Origin: Massospora cicadina
Taxonomy: Eukaryota; Entomophthoromycota; Entomophthoromycetes; Entomophthorales; Entomophthoraceae
DNA: 64,000 nucleotides
Assembly: GCA_022478985.1 (NCBI GenBank)
Contig: JAKSZP010010619.1
Coordinates: forward strand, 62,001 to 126,000
Direction: 5' to 3'
The notes beneath the pieces are model-generated. The model made no database searches. It was not told the origin of the DNA and saw only the letters and a program-made list of their open reading frames with translations. Position numbers and translations under genes: made by a program. Below, in pieces: positions 21,687-33,735 of this stretch (the first letter of the stretch is position 1; each line of letters opens with the position of its first letter).

Positions 21687-24639
21687 TGCTGGACAATTAC
21701 AGGTCTTATATTCATAAGAGTGGTTTGGAGGTACTTAACAAAAACATCAGACAAAAGACCCTGTCAATTCCTAGTGGAACCCCTTGAATTGGGGTAACAC
21801 TTTTATCAATACATGGGAAAATAGCATGAGTTCAGGCAGTCAGATTGCACCAAGTCGTTGACCAAATCAGGGGAGCCATCCTGATGTCCCTCCCCTTCTT
21901 ATAGATAAACTAGTACAGCCAATATTATGGAGACCAGCCTCTTTCATAGGGTTTGAGGGAGTCCAGTAAGGTGAAAATATTTTCTTACCTTCTGATTGTG
22001 ATTTAAATTTATAAAATCCCTGCCTCATGGGTTCATCTTCCTGGTTGTCACTTCATCATCTACCCTTTTTTGAAGCTAGGCGAGTCTTTAACAAACAATA
22101 GATCAACAGTCCATATTACCTAATTTAGTGCCAAGCTTATAATAAATTCCTCATCTGACTCACTTTGATCCTTAAGGCGATTTTAATACTAAGCATCCCA
22201 ATATTGAAAGGGTTAGCTTCTTGACCCCTTATTTCAACTAATAAAAACTTCAAATAAAAAAACTAAATTTTTCATTTACTTTATTATTGTTAAGTTAATT
22301 TATGTGGTCAAATAAACCCCTGTCGTAAAATTGACTGTGGGCTCTGCTAGTATGCCAGGCAAACCAGTATGAAGACTGGTTAACCTTTGCTGTTTAACCT
22401 TCATTGGCGTACCAAATCCTACTGAGTCCGCGTCCAATCACTAACACAGCAGATCAATGAATTCGCCTTAGCCCCAGGTTCTGTTGTATGCCATGGCGAG
22501 TCCTGCCCCCATCCTTGGCGGCCAAGGTACTCCAACACTGCTCCACCATCATGACCCTTCGCCAACCCATCTGGGCATGCTTGGCGAGTTCTGCCCCCAT
22601 CCTGGGCGTCCAAGGCACTCCTGCGCTGCACCCTGCAGGGTTAATAGACAGCAGCAACGTCGTTAGTGGCTGGATGGCCAGGTTTCTGCCTGTTCCTCAC
22701 AGGGGAAGGTATTGGAGCTGGCAGTATTAGCCACTCGAGGCGTGTCACCTCGCATCAACGTCAGGGATCTCCAGTCTCATTTTCCTCTAATCTAGCTGAC
22801 AAACAACTAACATCTAAAAAGTGGCGAGAGAGATCTTTATTTGGAGGGAATAATGGCATATTTAATATAGGCTACTTCACCTATTAACCCTTTGACCAAA
22901 CAAGCTGGCACTTCTATAAATTCTTGGTCATTCATGGTAGCAATTCCCTCCCAATCCTCTCGTCTATTCACCGAATATTAAATTAGGTTGATCTATCCTT
23001 GGCATGAGTTGCCAGTTGATCATATATATATTTATAATTAATTATAAAACTTTGAGCATCCTTGGCATGAGTTGCTGGTGCTTTGAATTACAGTGGAAAC
23101 ATATTTGAACTCTTGACAATGGATCAATCAGCTTTCCAGTGGAAATTCTCACAATTGACCTATGAATGGCAATCAGCAGTAAGCACATGTTCACTGAACT
23201 TAAATTGAATTAATAACTATATAAAATTAATTAATAATGAACTAGGTATTAGACGGCAATCACGCCCAACTAACCAACACCCATAATTCTGATATTATTA
23301 TAAGGATCCATCTGGTTAATTTCTTGAAATTTCCCCCATTTAACCAAATGGTATCCTTCAGAGCGACCCACCCCAATGGTGGGCCAATAACCCCAGCGCC
23401 CCCTCAAAGAAGCGCCAGGTCCAAACCAGTGGCTCTCGTCGCCTCCTAACCTGTCCTCCAACTACTAAGGCAACCCGCTACTGGAACCCCCTGTAGTGAG
23501 CACCACTTTCATGAAATTGACTGTGGCTCCACTAGTGTTCCAGGCCACTCAGTACAAAATCTGGTTGACCCTTTACCGTTTTGCCTTCATTGGCATACCA
23601 ACCCCCTACTGAGTCCGCGTCCAACCCACCAACACAGCAGGCCAACGACTTCACTTTAGCCCCAGGGTCTGTGATGTGCCACGGCGAGTCCTGCCCACAT
23701 CATTGGCAGCTAAGGCACTCCAACACTGCACAGCATCCTGATCCTTCGCCAACCCATCTGGGCATTCCCTGGCAAGCTCTGCCCCCATCCTAGGCGGCCA
23801 AGGCACTCCCGCGCTGCAACCCACAGGGCCGAAAGCCAGCAGCAATGTCATTTGTGGCCAGTTGGCCAGGTTCCCGCCTTTTCCTCACAAGGGGAAGGTA
23901 GTATGATAGCAGCATCGGCCACTCCTGGCACATCACCTTACGCCAATATCAGGGATCTCCAATCTTATTTTCTTCTAATCTAGCTGACAAACAACTAAAA
24001 ACTATAATTAAAAGGGTGAGAGAGATCTTTATTTTGGAGGGAAGAATGACTATTTATACCAATGGCGTTTTCGCCTATTAAACCCTCAGCCATCCAAGCC
24101 AGCACTTCTATAAATCCTCGGTCATTCATGGTAATGATTACCTCCCAATCCACTTGTATATTCCCTGAATAAAAATTAGGTCGATCTATCCTCAGCAAGA
24201 GTTGCCAGTCAAATGTATATAAATTTATAATTAAATATAAAACTTTGAGAATCCTTAACATGAGTTGCCAGTACTCTGAATTAGTAGCAGAACCATATTT
24301 GGATGCTTGACAATGGGTTTTTTTTAGCTTTTCGCCAGAAATTCCCACAGTTGACCTATGAATTGCAATCTGTGGCAAATGTGGATTATGCTAAACCTGA
24401 ATTGAATTAATAATTATATAACATTAAATAATATCAAACTAGGCGATTATCCAGCAATCACGCCTGACTAACTGACACCCCTATTTCTGATATTATTGAA
24501 GGATCCATCTGGATAATTTCTCAACAAACCCATACTCATTATTCTCTGCAGTAGAGAATAGCATTTCTCCTGCAAACATTTGTTGAAATTTAGGTGGTGA
24601 ATGCACCAGCAAGCAATACAAAACTCCTAAAATGCAACA
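21687..24639 (+). repeat. 3' LTR of element B, split by a small LTR element
   Basis: The first part is 21687-22320 and the second is 24526-24639. Together they match 10574-11466 without its SINE. The second part (TTCTCTGCAGTAGAGAAT...AACA) equals the end of the 5' LTR. The break falls within AATAAACCC. Confidence 0.8.
22321..24525 (-). mobile_element. Small non-autonomous LTR element (TRIM-like)
   Basis: Two direct repeats of about 1.0 kb (22321 to about 23328 and about 23507-24523) enclose only about 180 bp. On the minus strand the first LTR is followed by TGGTGCTCACTACAGGGG, a primer site like that of A-D, and the second LTR is preceded by AAATGGGGGAAATT, a polypurine tract. Outer ends read TGTCG...TCTCA on the plus strand. 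AAACCC occurs at both edges (22314-22319, 24526-24531) as a possible target duplication. It has no gag or pol, so it must have used proteins of another element. The LTRs are long for a classical TRIM. Confidence 0.75.
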
Positions 24640-25129
24640 CACCTATTGTAGTGATGATGTTTGGATATGACGAAAGTTTAAGCGTTTTAAAAGTTATAAA
24701 GCGTTTATTGACCAATTGTCAGAAAAGCTGGTGTTTCCCACTTAAATGTGAATGTCATATATGAAGTTGTCAAGGAGGAGATCATGAACTAAGTTGGTAG
24801 CCCCAAATGGATGGCTAGCCTCAAACAAAAGTCCTTGGGCATACAACTTAAGAATAATGAGACCTTGACCGCTTTTGCTGATCATTTTTATCAGGAACTG
24901 AAATCCTGAACGGTTCAATTTTCTGTTAGACTTTAATTTACGTATTGCCATGAAGATGGCATTTTGCCTTACACAGACCTGAAACAAGCCATGTTTTGGC
25001 GCTTTTAAACTGAAACTTCCACTTCACAAATGTCAGATCATCTCAATATGTTAGATTCAACATTTAAAGCATCTAACCAACCCATCAAAACCGTTCTTAT
25101 TAAAAATAATCAGAACACTGGGAATTTAA
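24640..25129 (+). pseudogene. Gag remnant of the D element, continued
   Basis: Follows element B and continues the gag begun at 9968. One frame reads GYDESLSVLKVIKRLL near 24665. Another reads LKQKSLGIQLKNNETLTAFADHFYQEL around 24820-24900, a pattern typical of the C-terminal capsid domain (x-Q-x-x-x-E-S-L-x-x-Y-x-x-x-F). Stops and frame changes are frequent. It ends where the C LTR begins. Confidence 0.5.
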
Positions 25130-25507
25130 TGTAAAAAATAGGGATTTTAGAATTAAGTCTGTTAGATAATTGTTGACTTGATTATTATTTTTTGAATCAG
25201 AGTTGTAATAAAATCCCAACCCCTATTAGATTTTATCCTAAAAAAATTTTATTAAATTTCTCTGTGAATTAGTTTGGCCCTTTTAACAAATTGATTAGAC
25301 TATAAATATTATTTGCTTAATCTAAGTAAAGAGCCATTTTTTTGTAAATTTTTGTCATTTGTTTTGGTAGGTCTTTAGTATAGCCTTGCCTATACTAAAG
25401 GATTGAGAAATTTACATTGTAGTCGTGCTATACAGTAGATTAAGAGTTGTACTGGCCAACAATAACCTGTGTAGATAGCAAGAAAAAGTACCTCTAACTA
25501 CACAATT
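25130..25507 (+). repeat. 5' LTR of element C
   Basis: AT-rich. Its middle (GTTGTAATAAAATCCCAACCCC, then ATTAGATTTTA) matches the reverse complement of about 42600-42720, next to element G. It ends just before a primer-site sequence. The left edge (TGTAAAAAATAGGG) is an estimate. The 3' partner was not found in the window. Confidence 0.55.
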
Positions 25508-25525
25508 GTTGCTCACTAAAGGAGG
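25508..25525 (+). promoter_or_regulatory. Primer-binding site of element C
   Basis: TTGCTCACTAAAGGAGG, a variant of the TGGTACTCACTACAGGG site of B and D. The next sequence aligns with the 5' region of G. Confidence 0.5.
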
Positions 25526-27620
25526 CTGTAGAAGCAGAAAATAATAATTTTCAAACCTTATGATAGATTTGACTCAGAAAGGGGGAATAACATTAACAGC
25601 CAATCTGTCACTTTCTATGTTAATCCTACTTCTAATTGACTGGCTCTATAGAAAATTAAATTTAGAATCATTCTCAGTTTGAGAACTTATAGAGAATTAT
25701 ACATTCACCCTGGAGCAGCTGAGACAGATTGGGGACATGTATTTATGGGATTTCATCTCTCTGGTCACTAAAAACTGATCTACTACCCACTTTGTTTTAT
25801 AGTAGCATAATCAAAACCAGTAGATTCAACAATATGATAATTTTATTCTCTGAGGAATGATCACTTACTACAACAAAATGATAGCTTGTCTCAGATGGGA
25901 AAATATCTTGCTCAGTGTCTCCAGCCCACTATGTGAAATTCCCAGTTGATCATTTTTCTCCACCATGCTCTAACCATGAAATTGTTCAACATAAACCACT
26001 AAATGTGAAATCACCGAAGGACCTGAATAGGCAGCTCAAAACCAACTTTTAAGGTGTTTGACAGACTGTTAACAACAATTACAACCTTAGTGTCAAAATC
26101 TCAAAGTGATTTTATAAAGAGATTAATCGATTAAACTGTAGCATGTTGGCCATAGGATATCAAGCTATGGACAACTGTGGATTCACCAATGAATGAATTA
26201 AGTGGATGATTTGCCTCAGGAAAGAGTTAAAAAGTAGTCGTGTACTCTGAGAGACATTAATCATCAGGCTGAGGCTGTTGAGGCCTATGACCATTACACT
26301 CAACACAAAATGTGGTGGTTGTACAGCACCTTATGGAGCAACATTGAGACTACTAACCACCTCCTGTACAAATTCAACATATCAGAAACAAAAACAGTCA
26401 TGCAGCATAATATCAAAGGAATGAGAGGATTAATCTGGAAGCTCCAACTAGAGAGCAAAGATCTCCTTCGCTAAAAAATGAGCTGTGGCTTCATTTCCGC
26501 AAACTTTATAACATGGAGATTTCCCACAAAAGTGAATAAGAGCTTATACGCTATTTTACATAATGTACATAAGAAGCCTTAGTTTTATTAGTTCAAGCTG
26601 CAATGTCTTCAAGGACATGAGAATTTTATCACATAGGAGCGTCAAAATAAAGCTGAAATACAGGATGGTAAAAATTGATGCCCTCACCATAACCTGACTA
26701 TGGCTCATTCAGAGCTATTTGGGTAGAACATGTGGAAGAGGAGTTTACCAATAACCAATGCATCAACCCACCCATTCCAAACTGCATCATTGTTCTCTTT
26801 GCCTCATTTTTGGAGATCCCAGCACCTGAACAGAGTCAATCTTGTGCCAGTAACCCTGAACCTTGGGCTATTAAGCATCAATACTGGCTGGATCAGGAAG
26901 TTTATATCCCAGATTTCAGTAATTTTTTTCTCTGGTTAAGCTTCCTAAGTTTAAAATATTTATAATGTGCAAACATTTTTAAAAATGTTCAAGATGACTA
27001 TGAATGGAGCTAATGATTTTTTTAAAGCCACTATTATGATTAATTAGTTATATGACCAGAGTTGAGACCTGATCATGCCCTATCCAACTAAGAAACATTG
27101 GACTTTCACTGATGTGAAAATGCGGTTTTATGAGAGCTAAGAAATCCCAAATACATGGCTACTCAAGTGGCTGAATTTATGACCGTCCAGTTTGAAAAAA
27201 ACAAAACTATTAGTGAGTTTGCTGACCAACCTTACCACAACCCCAGGTATTACTGAGTGCTAAAGCCATATGGACTTCAAAGTCATGATTTCGATTCAAG
27301 ATGCCATTAAAAATATTCTTTTATTATACCACACTTTGCTTCTGGTTCTCATGAATGATTTAGATAACCCCTCCATGATCAAATGCTTGAACATGGGTAA
27401 AATTATGTTTAAGCACTTTGTATGGAAGCACAAACCAACCGATCTCCATAAGTTAATAAAGTCAGAAGGACCCTGGAGAGCTTTCCTCTCCGTTGCAAAA
27501 ATTATAAAGTTGTCAACCTTACTGAGATCACTTATTGAAATTGTGAATCTAAGGGGCATTATGTGGCCTCCTGCCCTAAGAGACGCCCTATGTAATCCTT
27601 ATGACTTTCCAAGAGGATAA
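25526..27620 (+). pseudogene. Leader and gag remnant, element C
   Basis: Collinear with the minus strand of G from about 48600 down to 46640, so both come from one ancestor. The first 1.2 kb is stop-rich. Recognisable gag lies at about 27150-27400: ISEFADQPYHNP, then DLDNPSMIKCL, matching DLDTPSMIECL in G. Near 27530-27583 a degraded zinc knuckle reads (Y-stop)NCESKGHYVASC, where the first cysteine has become tyrosine and a stop follows. Gag would form the particle and bind RNA. Too many stops for function. Confidence 0.55.
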
Positions 27621-28960
27621 AAGCCAGAGAAAAAGAGCCTTGTCAGTAGAAGGGGGACACTCTACAGATGACCATCATTCAGTATTGTCCCAGAGTCATG
27701 AGTGAAAAATTAAGTTATTCTCATATTCAAGAACCTGATCAAAGTATTCCTACGGTGCTGGACATCACCAAAAGTCAGCAAGCAGCCATGGAATTAGAAG
27801 TACAAAAGTTTGCTCTAAACCTTATGCTACCCAAATTTCTGAGCACAATTTATTTATAGATACTAAAGTGTCATAATACTTACTACCTTTAAAGTGAGTT
27901 AAAGTAAAACTAATGAATGAGACCTTAAATACCCACTATATTGATATAAGTGAACAGATCAAGCCTATGATTATTCAAGTCAATACTCCTTCTGTACAAA
28001 CAATAATTTTTATTCAAAGGATTTCTATTTGTGCTTAAATCAATACTCAAGTAAACATAGTTTAAGTCCAAGCCATTAGCAACAGCGGTTTCCCATATTT
28101 CTAATACTTTCACTAACAAAAAATTGAGAATAGCTCCTGATGTAGTCCACCATTAACGATATGATATGACTGAATCTATAAGTACTATGAGTGAGGGGGC
28201 GTATAGCGCATTACCAATGAGATTAGACTCATTGGAGATCAGTTCTTCTGCTATAGTTCTCTCCATTGATAACTACTAATTTCTTGTTAGCACTAGCTTA
28301 CTTAAATTTTATGTATTTATTTTAAACTATATAAAAAAATTTTACTATCTTGGTCAAGCTTAGCCTTTCATTACTTAATTGAATAAACAGACTCCTTGAT
28401 ATAATATTAAGTTCATCAGTTTGTTTTATAACTTTGGTTTAGTCAAATCCATTATCAACAAATAGGTCACAGAAGTTTCCCTCCACCTGCCACCATTCCT
28501 AATGATAAAGGCATCCCCTTCAAAGCATTTAATGACTATGTTTATATCTTGGAGAATAGCGCGTGGTTCACCTGAATGAACTTTGAGTTATATAAAGGAT
28601 TGCTGAGAAAGAAACGTACTTCTCAGGTAACAATCAAGGGGTGAACCTTTCGCTGGTCCAGTTATAGTCTTTTCCTGTCACCAGGAGATGTGTGTAATAC
28701 TTGCCAACCTTACCCACTCCAAATTTTCGTCAAAAGAGGGGGGAAAATTACATTTTTACTTCTTACTCTTCTGGAAGACGTTCAGGAAGTACATGAGTTT
28801 GGATTCTGGAAAAGTATGGCTTACTCAAAATATTCTTAACAAATTGTGCAGTTGTTTCTTTTAAACAACTCTATGAGATAATTTAGGGTCAAAAAGACCA
28901 AGCAACAGCCCTCATACAAAAATAGACCCAATTAATTGTGACAGACAACTGCAACCTTGG
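27621..28960 (+). pseudogene. Gag-pol junction of element C, protease not identified
   Basis: The first 300 bases match G (about 46340-46620), including QSIPTVLDITKSQQAAMELE. A protease should follow, but I find no D-[ST]-G motif. Very AT-rich around 28260-28460, with no other gene seen. Confidence 0.35.
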
Positions 28961-29625
28961 ATGCGCTGTGGGGATCCTGCACCACGGTGATACTGGGGAT
29001 GCAAGACATATTCAATCACAACTGATAGAGAGAAGCTAGGCCAGTGACAAGGAGATACAAAATGATTTAGAGAAGCTTATATGCCAAGGGATGGTTGTCC
29101 CTTCGCGCAGCCAATGGGCCAGTCTGTTACCCAAAGTATGAAAAATGATGGCTCTAGCAGAGTCGTTATTGATTACCAACGCCTGAATAATATAACCAAA
29201 AAAGGATTCTTATCCTTTACCTAGAATTGATGATGTCTTAGATTAATTTAAGAGGAGTCAAAAAATTCAAAGCTCTAGACCTCATTAGCGGATGCTGGCA
29301 GATTAACCTGTCTCCTGGTTAATATAAATAATTTGCAATTATAGTCTCACAAGAAATTTTACCACCAGATTAAGATACCTCAAGGATTGTGAAACTCTCT
29401 AATTACCTTCCAATGAACATTGAAGACTATCATGGAATTTGAAGATGAGCTAATTTTGATTTACCTCAAAGCTTAAATGTGTTCTCAAAAATGTTCACCC
29501 AATCTTTAGCGCACCTGGAAGTGGTCTAAAAGGTTAGCCTGAGATTGGCTAGAAAATGAAGTCTAGAAAGTGCCAGTTCTCCAAGTCCCAAGTGGAGTAA
29601 CCAAGTCAAACCGTCAACACTTAAG
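28961..29625 (+). pseudogene. Reverse transcriptase remnant, element C, truncated
   Basis: Frames read VVIDYQRLNNITKK near 29160, then KIPQGL and a stop. LILIYLKA near 29455 replaces the YLDD box, and FTQSLAHLEVV and KCQFSKSQVE follow near 29500-29590. The last recognisable codons are at about 29620, where a minus-strand D-type LTR begins. The remainder of pol (RNase H, integrase) is not next to it, which I explain by insertion of F. The same region exists in G at about 44650-45200 in inverted orientation. Confidence 0.6.
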
Positions 29626-29629
29626 TAAT

Positions 29630-30043
29630 ACAGCCACAGCTTCTGTAAACTTTTCAGAGTTTTCTGAACAATTTCATTTTTTGATTGGATTTCTTGATAA
29701 AGGTAACATAAATATGATGATAATTGTATGAAAATAACTATCATATAGTTTCTATATGACCAATGGTAATAACTCGACTAAGTATTTCTCCTTAATAAGG
29801 TACTGACAAACTTTCTTCTAGTAAACCATAAACAATCTAAACAAGGTAAACTATCCCTTCATCTCTTTTCACAAGAGTGCTTAAAAATAATTTGGACAAG
29901 AGAAAATATAATTTTAACTACTATTACATGAGTTGGTACACAATAAAAACTGGGCTTGAAAAAACTATCTCACAAACTCTTCCACAAGAGAACAATAAAA
30001 GTTTTATTTTATCATATAAATTTCTTTTAAAGATGTATGTCGC
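29630..30043 (-). repeat. 3' LTR of element F (D family)
   Basis: Reverse complement of the LTR at 9540-9949. On the minus strand it starts CGACATACATCTTTAAAAG and runs to about 29630, where the C reverse transcriptase is cut. Internal sequence of the same family lies on its right, so it is the 3' LTR of a minus-strand element. Confidence 0.65.
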
Positions 30044-30940
30044 TAAGTTGTAAATAAAGTTTTACATAGAGAATTCAGCTCATGTCTTCTGTTGATACCC
30101 CAATAAAAATAGCGTCCATTACCAAAGAAAATTAACCTAATGAGTCATCTCAAATGGTGAACACTTCAGTCACCTAATTGGTATCCACCACTGACTATAT
30201 TATGATACATATGGATTGTATTCAAAATTATTGTATCCCAACTCCTTCAACCAACTCTAGGAGATTAACCTTTTAAGCTAGTAACCTGCTTAGGTAACGG
30301 GACCACATACTCATTAATAGCAGGTCTTATCACTCAGTCCAATCTTCAAGTTACTGCCATGGAAAGTGTTGTCAATGCTTCAGTAACTCTTAAAGAATCC
30401 ATTAATTGATAAACTACAATCAATCAATTAAAAAAGCTAATTATTGATTCCTTACAAACGAATCCATGGAATCATCCCTAAAAAACAATAGTAAAAACTG
30501 AGATAAAATACTGAAAGATGTAAATCAAATGTTCTATATGGGAACAGACCTGAACAATAAATATACATGATATCTTACCATTCCCTAAAGTTGTTTACTA
30601 CCAAAGCAAATAGAAGTGAAACAAGACAGATTGTTGTTATAATCTGCCAAAGCTGAACAATGTGGACATTAAAATCTCAACACATCCCCAGCTTAACCAA
30701 ATTATCCAGTAAAGATGGTGTTTTAGTGGTAGGTGCCGCTCTTTCCATGGCATAAGACAGTCAATATAGTTTGAAGTTGGATTTAGTAGAGTTAGATATT
30801 TTCTCCTTGCTCAATGATTAAACCCATGGCCATTCTCAGAATCTTGGTTTATCATTTTCTTCTCCTTTTCATGTTCCCTGAAATCTCATACAAGCAAGGT
30901 CTTCACGTCTACATGACACACCATAGTTACTCAATCATGC
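30044..30940 (-). other. 3' internal end of element F
   Basis: The minus strand of about 30070-30560 matches window positions 1-466, the end of the D element upstream of its LTR. No integrase or chromodomain motif is readable. F continues beyond E at 37956. Confidence 0.45.
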
Positions 30941-32091
30941 TGTCATTATGGCGGCTGATAAAGTTTAGACCAGCCTGCCAGTCTGGATGCCCAAACACCC
31001 AGAAGGCAATCTCAAATTCACAAGAAGATGCTACTCAATGACGTTAAATTTTGTAGTGAGAAGATTCTCCAACAAAAGCTAAAAGGTCCTAATTGTGAAA
31101 CAACCCTTCAATGAACCAGGCTTCCACAGCCTCAGGGCCCGTGGGCTTTGTTGCTGGGAAATGTGAGATTGTAATTGGTAGTTTATATTTCGTCCTAAGG
31201 AAAAAATTCGAATTTTGTGTACATAATTTAATAAATTTTAAATTATGAAGCCAATCATCAATATTCTCATTGTGTTATGACTGCTTAAATAGAAGATTGT
31301 TTCTGAGGAATAGCTTAGATAAGCTTGGGATTGGGGCCCTCAAGATTCACCTAATCTGACGAACTTTGAGCAAGGGGGAAAACTTATTTAGAACTAACTT
31401 TGAAATTGTCAGTGGCAAGCTGATTTGCTGTTAAATCGTCCATTGACTCCCAAATTATTAATTTCTTTGGTTTTGATGACTAGAGCAATGGCATCTTACC
31501 AGAAGGACAGCGGGAATCTCCCAAGGCCACTACCACATAAGTGCGGTCCCATGAGGTCAGGAATAGGTTTGGGACGCCCAACCTGCCCACTCTTAATTGC
31601 TATAGTGTCCGTTAACAAACTAGAAATATTGTAAGGGGGTTGCAATACTGCCGTGTGGGTTCTGAACTTGCATCAGCATTTCCCTATGGCCCAAAGTCAT
31701 TGACGAGTTTTGCTGAAGATCTGACATTAGATGCTTTAACCATCAAAGGTACACGACCATCAGGCCTTGTTTCCAATAATTTGGGACTCTTGATTATTAA
31801 TGAAAAAGGCTCATTTGCCTTTGACTTTATTTGACCTTTTGTCCCAGAAAATGCAGACTCCCCAAAAGCTCAGCATAAAGCCCTTTTATTCGATGTATCG
31901 ATTCTTCTGAAGTTAATACTGGAATGGGTGGAGGAATCCTCAAAGGGTGAGCTGTTACCCAACGCTCATTCACCAAATGGGCGAGGCCACCCTGTGAGGT
32001 GTGAGGGATAGCTGCCCTTTTTGGACCCTATTTTGATGGGAAAAGCAACAACCCCCAATCTAAATGGAGAGAGCGCTCCCCCAGACTTATA
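30941..32091 (-). repeat. 3' LTR of element E
   Basis: Near-identical blocks are shared with 36805-37955, for example AATGACGTTAAATTTTGTAG and TTGGGATTGGGGCCCTCAAG. On the minus strand it starts TATAAGTCTGGGGG, where the partner has TGTAAGTATGGGGG. Confidence 0.85.
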
Positions 32092-32145
32092 TTACCTTCT
32101 CTTTTGCCAAATGTGGGGCAATTTTACCAAGAAAATGATTGAGGG

Positions 32146-32999
32146 CTACATTTTATGGGCCTTGGGCAACTTGATTGCCATTAGTATGGCGATTTTAAGG
32201 GGAAGATGTGGAGCATCTGGGTGGGAAGCATGGAAATCCTTAACAAGCTCTGAGAAGTTAGCGCAGTCCCGCATGCCAACCCAGCTGTTCTCATAGGTCA
32301 GATAGTTTTTCCACTCAAGGATATATTGGACTGATAAGTGGGATTTTTGGGAAGCCAAGATGCCCTCAACTTCATCTTCCTCATCTTCCTTGACCACAAT
32401 GGGCTCAGGGTACAAAGGGATCACCCCTTTAAAAGAGACAGCTGAGACATGGAAGGCTGGGTGTTGCTTCCAGTGGGCTGGCAATTTTAAATGGCATGCA
32501 CCATTTCCCTTGTCCTTTTTGTACCAAATGAGGACCTGAGCGTTTGCTTGATAACTTGCGCATAAGCACCTGCATCTGCAAGTGGCATGTGTCTAACATG
32601 ACATATGAACCCACCTTTATCTCGTAAGTACAAGCTGCTTCCAATATACAAATTTTTTGTAATCGCTTATGACTTTAGTTAAATGCTTCTGAACCAGGGG
32701 CTGAGTGTCCCAATTATGATGAGCGTGATTGGCTGCAGCCAGTACCTCTGGACAAAGGCACGAGCCAACTGATAATGAAGGATTATACTTTAAGGTTGCT
32801 TCATATGGAGAGAAGACAAAGGATGCATGCGTTCCATTATTGTACACAAACTGTGTGAGGGTAGGTCATCCGCCCAATATCCTGGGTGGTTGAAGCATAG
32901 CACCGAAGGTACTGCTCCAAGATCTGATTAACTCATTCAGTTTGACCATCTGACTGTGGATGGTACACAGTGGAGCGGCAAAGCATGTAGTCATCCAGC
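32146..32999 (-). pseudogene. Integrase C-terminal part and chromodomain, element E
   Basis: On the minus strand it starts with YHPQSDGQTE near 32940, the motif containing the catalytic glutamate, and EQYLRCY. Then come TLKYNPSLSVG (32617-32847) and a GPY-like RSGPHLVQKG stretch at 32429-32644. The frame 32146-32484 ends in a chromodomain: VEGILASQKSHLSVQYILEW, then KNYLTYENSW. Chromodomains bind modified histone tails and steer insertion to heterochromatin in chromoviruses. The aromatic positions (Y/W/W) are present. Confidence 0.7.
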
Positions 33000-33672
33000 T
33001 GGTTGGTGCTCGCTGGTGCTAACGCCACTGGATCCCACAAAAGAAACAATAAATTTAATAAATATAAACTAATAAAAAACTTGGGTTTTAGAGTTTTTTA
33101 TTAGAAAATATGGGAAAAAAGGAAAACCGATCCCCTTGATACTTGACCATTCAGCATTTAAAGTATTTGGAGGGTCAAGGAGAATTTGAGAATATGTTCA
33201 GAATAGTGTAGCTTAGTTCTGAATTAGGTAATATGGGAGAATAGTGTATGGGAACTCGAGATATTCACTTTGCATTGACAGAACAAAAGAAGGGGAATTA
33301 TAATTGGCTAGACATACCCGTGAGGTAACAATCATATGAACTTCAGCCAATCCCCCTTCAAGAAATTTTCTTCACCTTGGGAACCCTCACCAGCCCTATA
33401 AATGGGGGTCCCCACACAGGTGGGTTAAAGGACTTGGAGGTGAGTGGGGAGTGCTTTCCAATAGTCTCCCCAAGGTCCTTTGGGTGTTTGGAGTAATTTG
33501 ATCAATTGATTTTTTGGTTATTGCCAGTGAAGATTGTGAAGTAGTGTTTTTCCAATTAATAGGGTTCCACCATGAATTGTCCAGGGTCTTTCAGCTGATT
33601 CCATCGACATTATCAATACCATTATGATTAGAATCATTCTTAACAACCTCAGAATATTGCAAATGACCGACA
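33000..33672 (-). repeat. Solo LTR of the B family inside the integrase of E
   Basis: On the minus strand it shares with the B LTR AAAGACCCTGGACAATTC, the TATA-like TTTATAGGGCTGG, CCATATTACCTAATTCAG and the CCAGCGAGCAC end. No internal region is attached, except that about 60 bases upstream (33673-33735) end in AAAAGGGGAAT, which looks like a purine tract. It cuts the E integrase between TPCRTFALSD and CRSTVYHPQ. Solo LTRs arise by recombination between two LTRs of one element. Confidence 0.7.
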
Positions 33673-33735
33673 ATTCCCCTTTTCAGCTGAATTTGACCTG
33701 AAACCTTCTTCTTTTTCATCTGAGAGGGCAAATGT

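Larger units (their letters stand above)
10574..24639 (+). mobile_element. Element B, Ty3/gypsy retrotransposon carrying three younger insertions
   Basis: Bounded by two LTRs of about 750 bp (without insertions) that start TGTTGTACAA / TGCTGGACAA and end AACA. Five-base flanks are TCCCT on the left and CACCT on the right, a weak target duplication. Internal order is primer site 11469, gag, protease, reverse transcriptase, RNase H, integrase, polypurine tract GAAGAGGGTAA at 21676. Carries a SINE in its 5' LTR, a LINE inside integrase and a small LTR element in its 3' LTR. Without them it would be about 6.7 kb. It lies inside the gag of the D element. Confidence 0.8.

Noticed and set aside
22321..24525. 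Tandem repeat or satellite
   Set aside because: The two 1-kb copies are separated by a specific region with primer site and purine tract and have TG...CA-type ends, which indicates LTRs.
29570..29605. A minus-strand TGGTTACTCCACTTGGGA that looks like a primer-binding site next to the D-type LTR
   Set aside because: On the plus strand these bases encode the K-C-Q-F-x-K-S-Q-V-E part of the C reverse transcriptase, so the likeness is chance.
30076..30520. A gag-like plus-strand start (ATG with a helical, Q/L-rich string) after the inverted LTR
   Set aside because: The same sequence in the other orientation matches 1-466, the 3' internal end of the D family. The plus-strand reading is a by-product.
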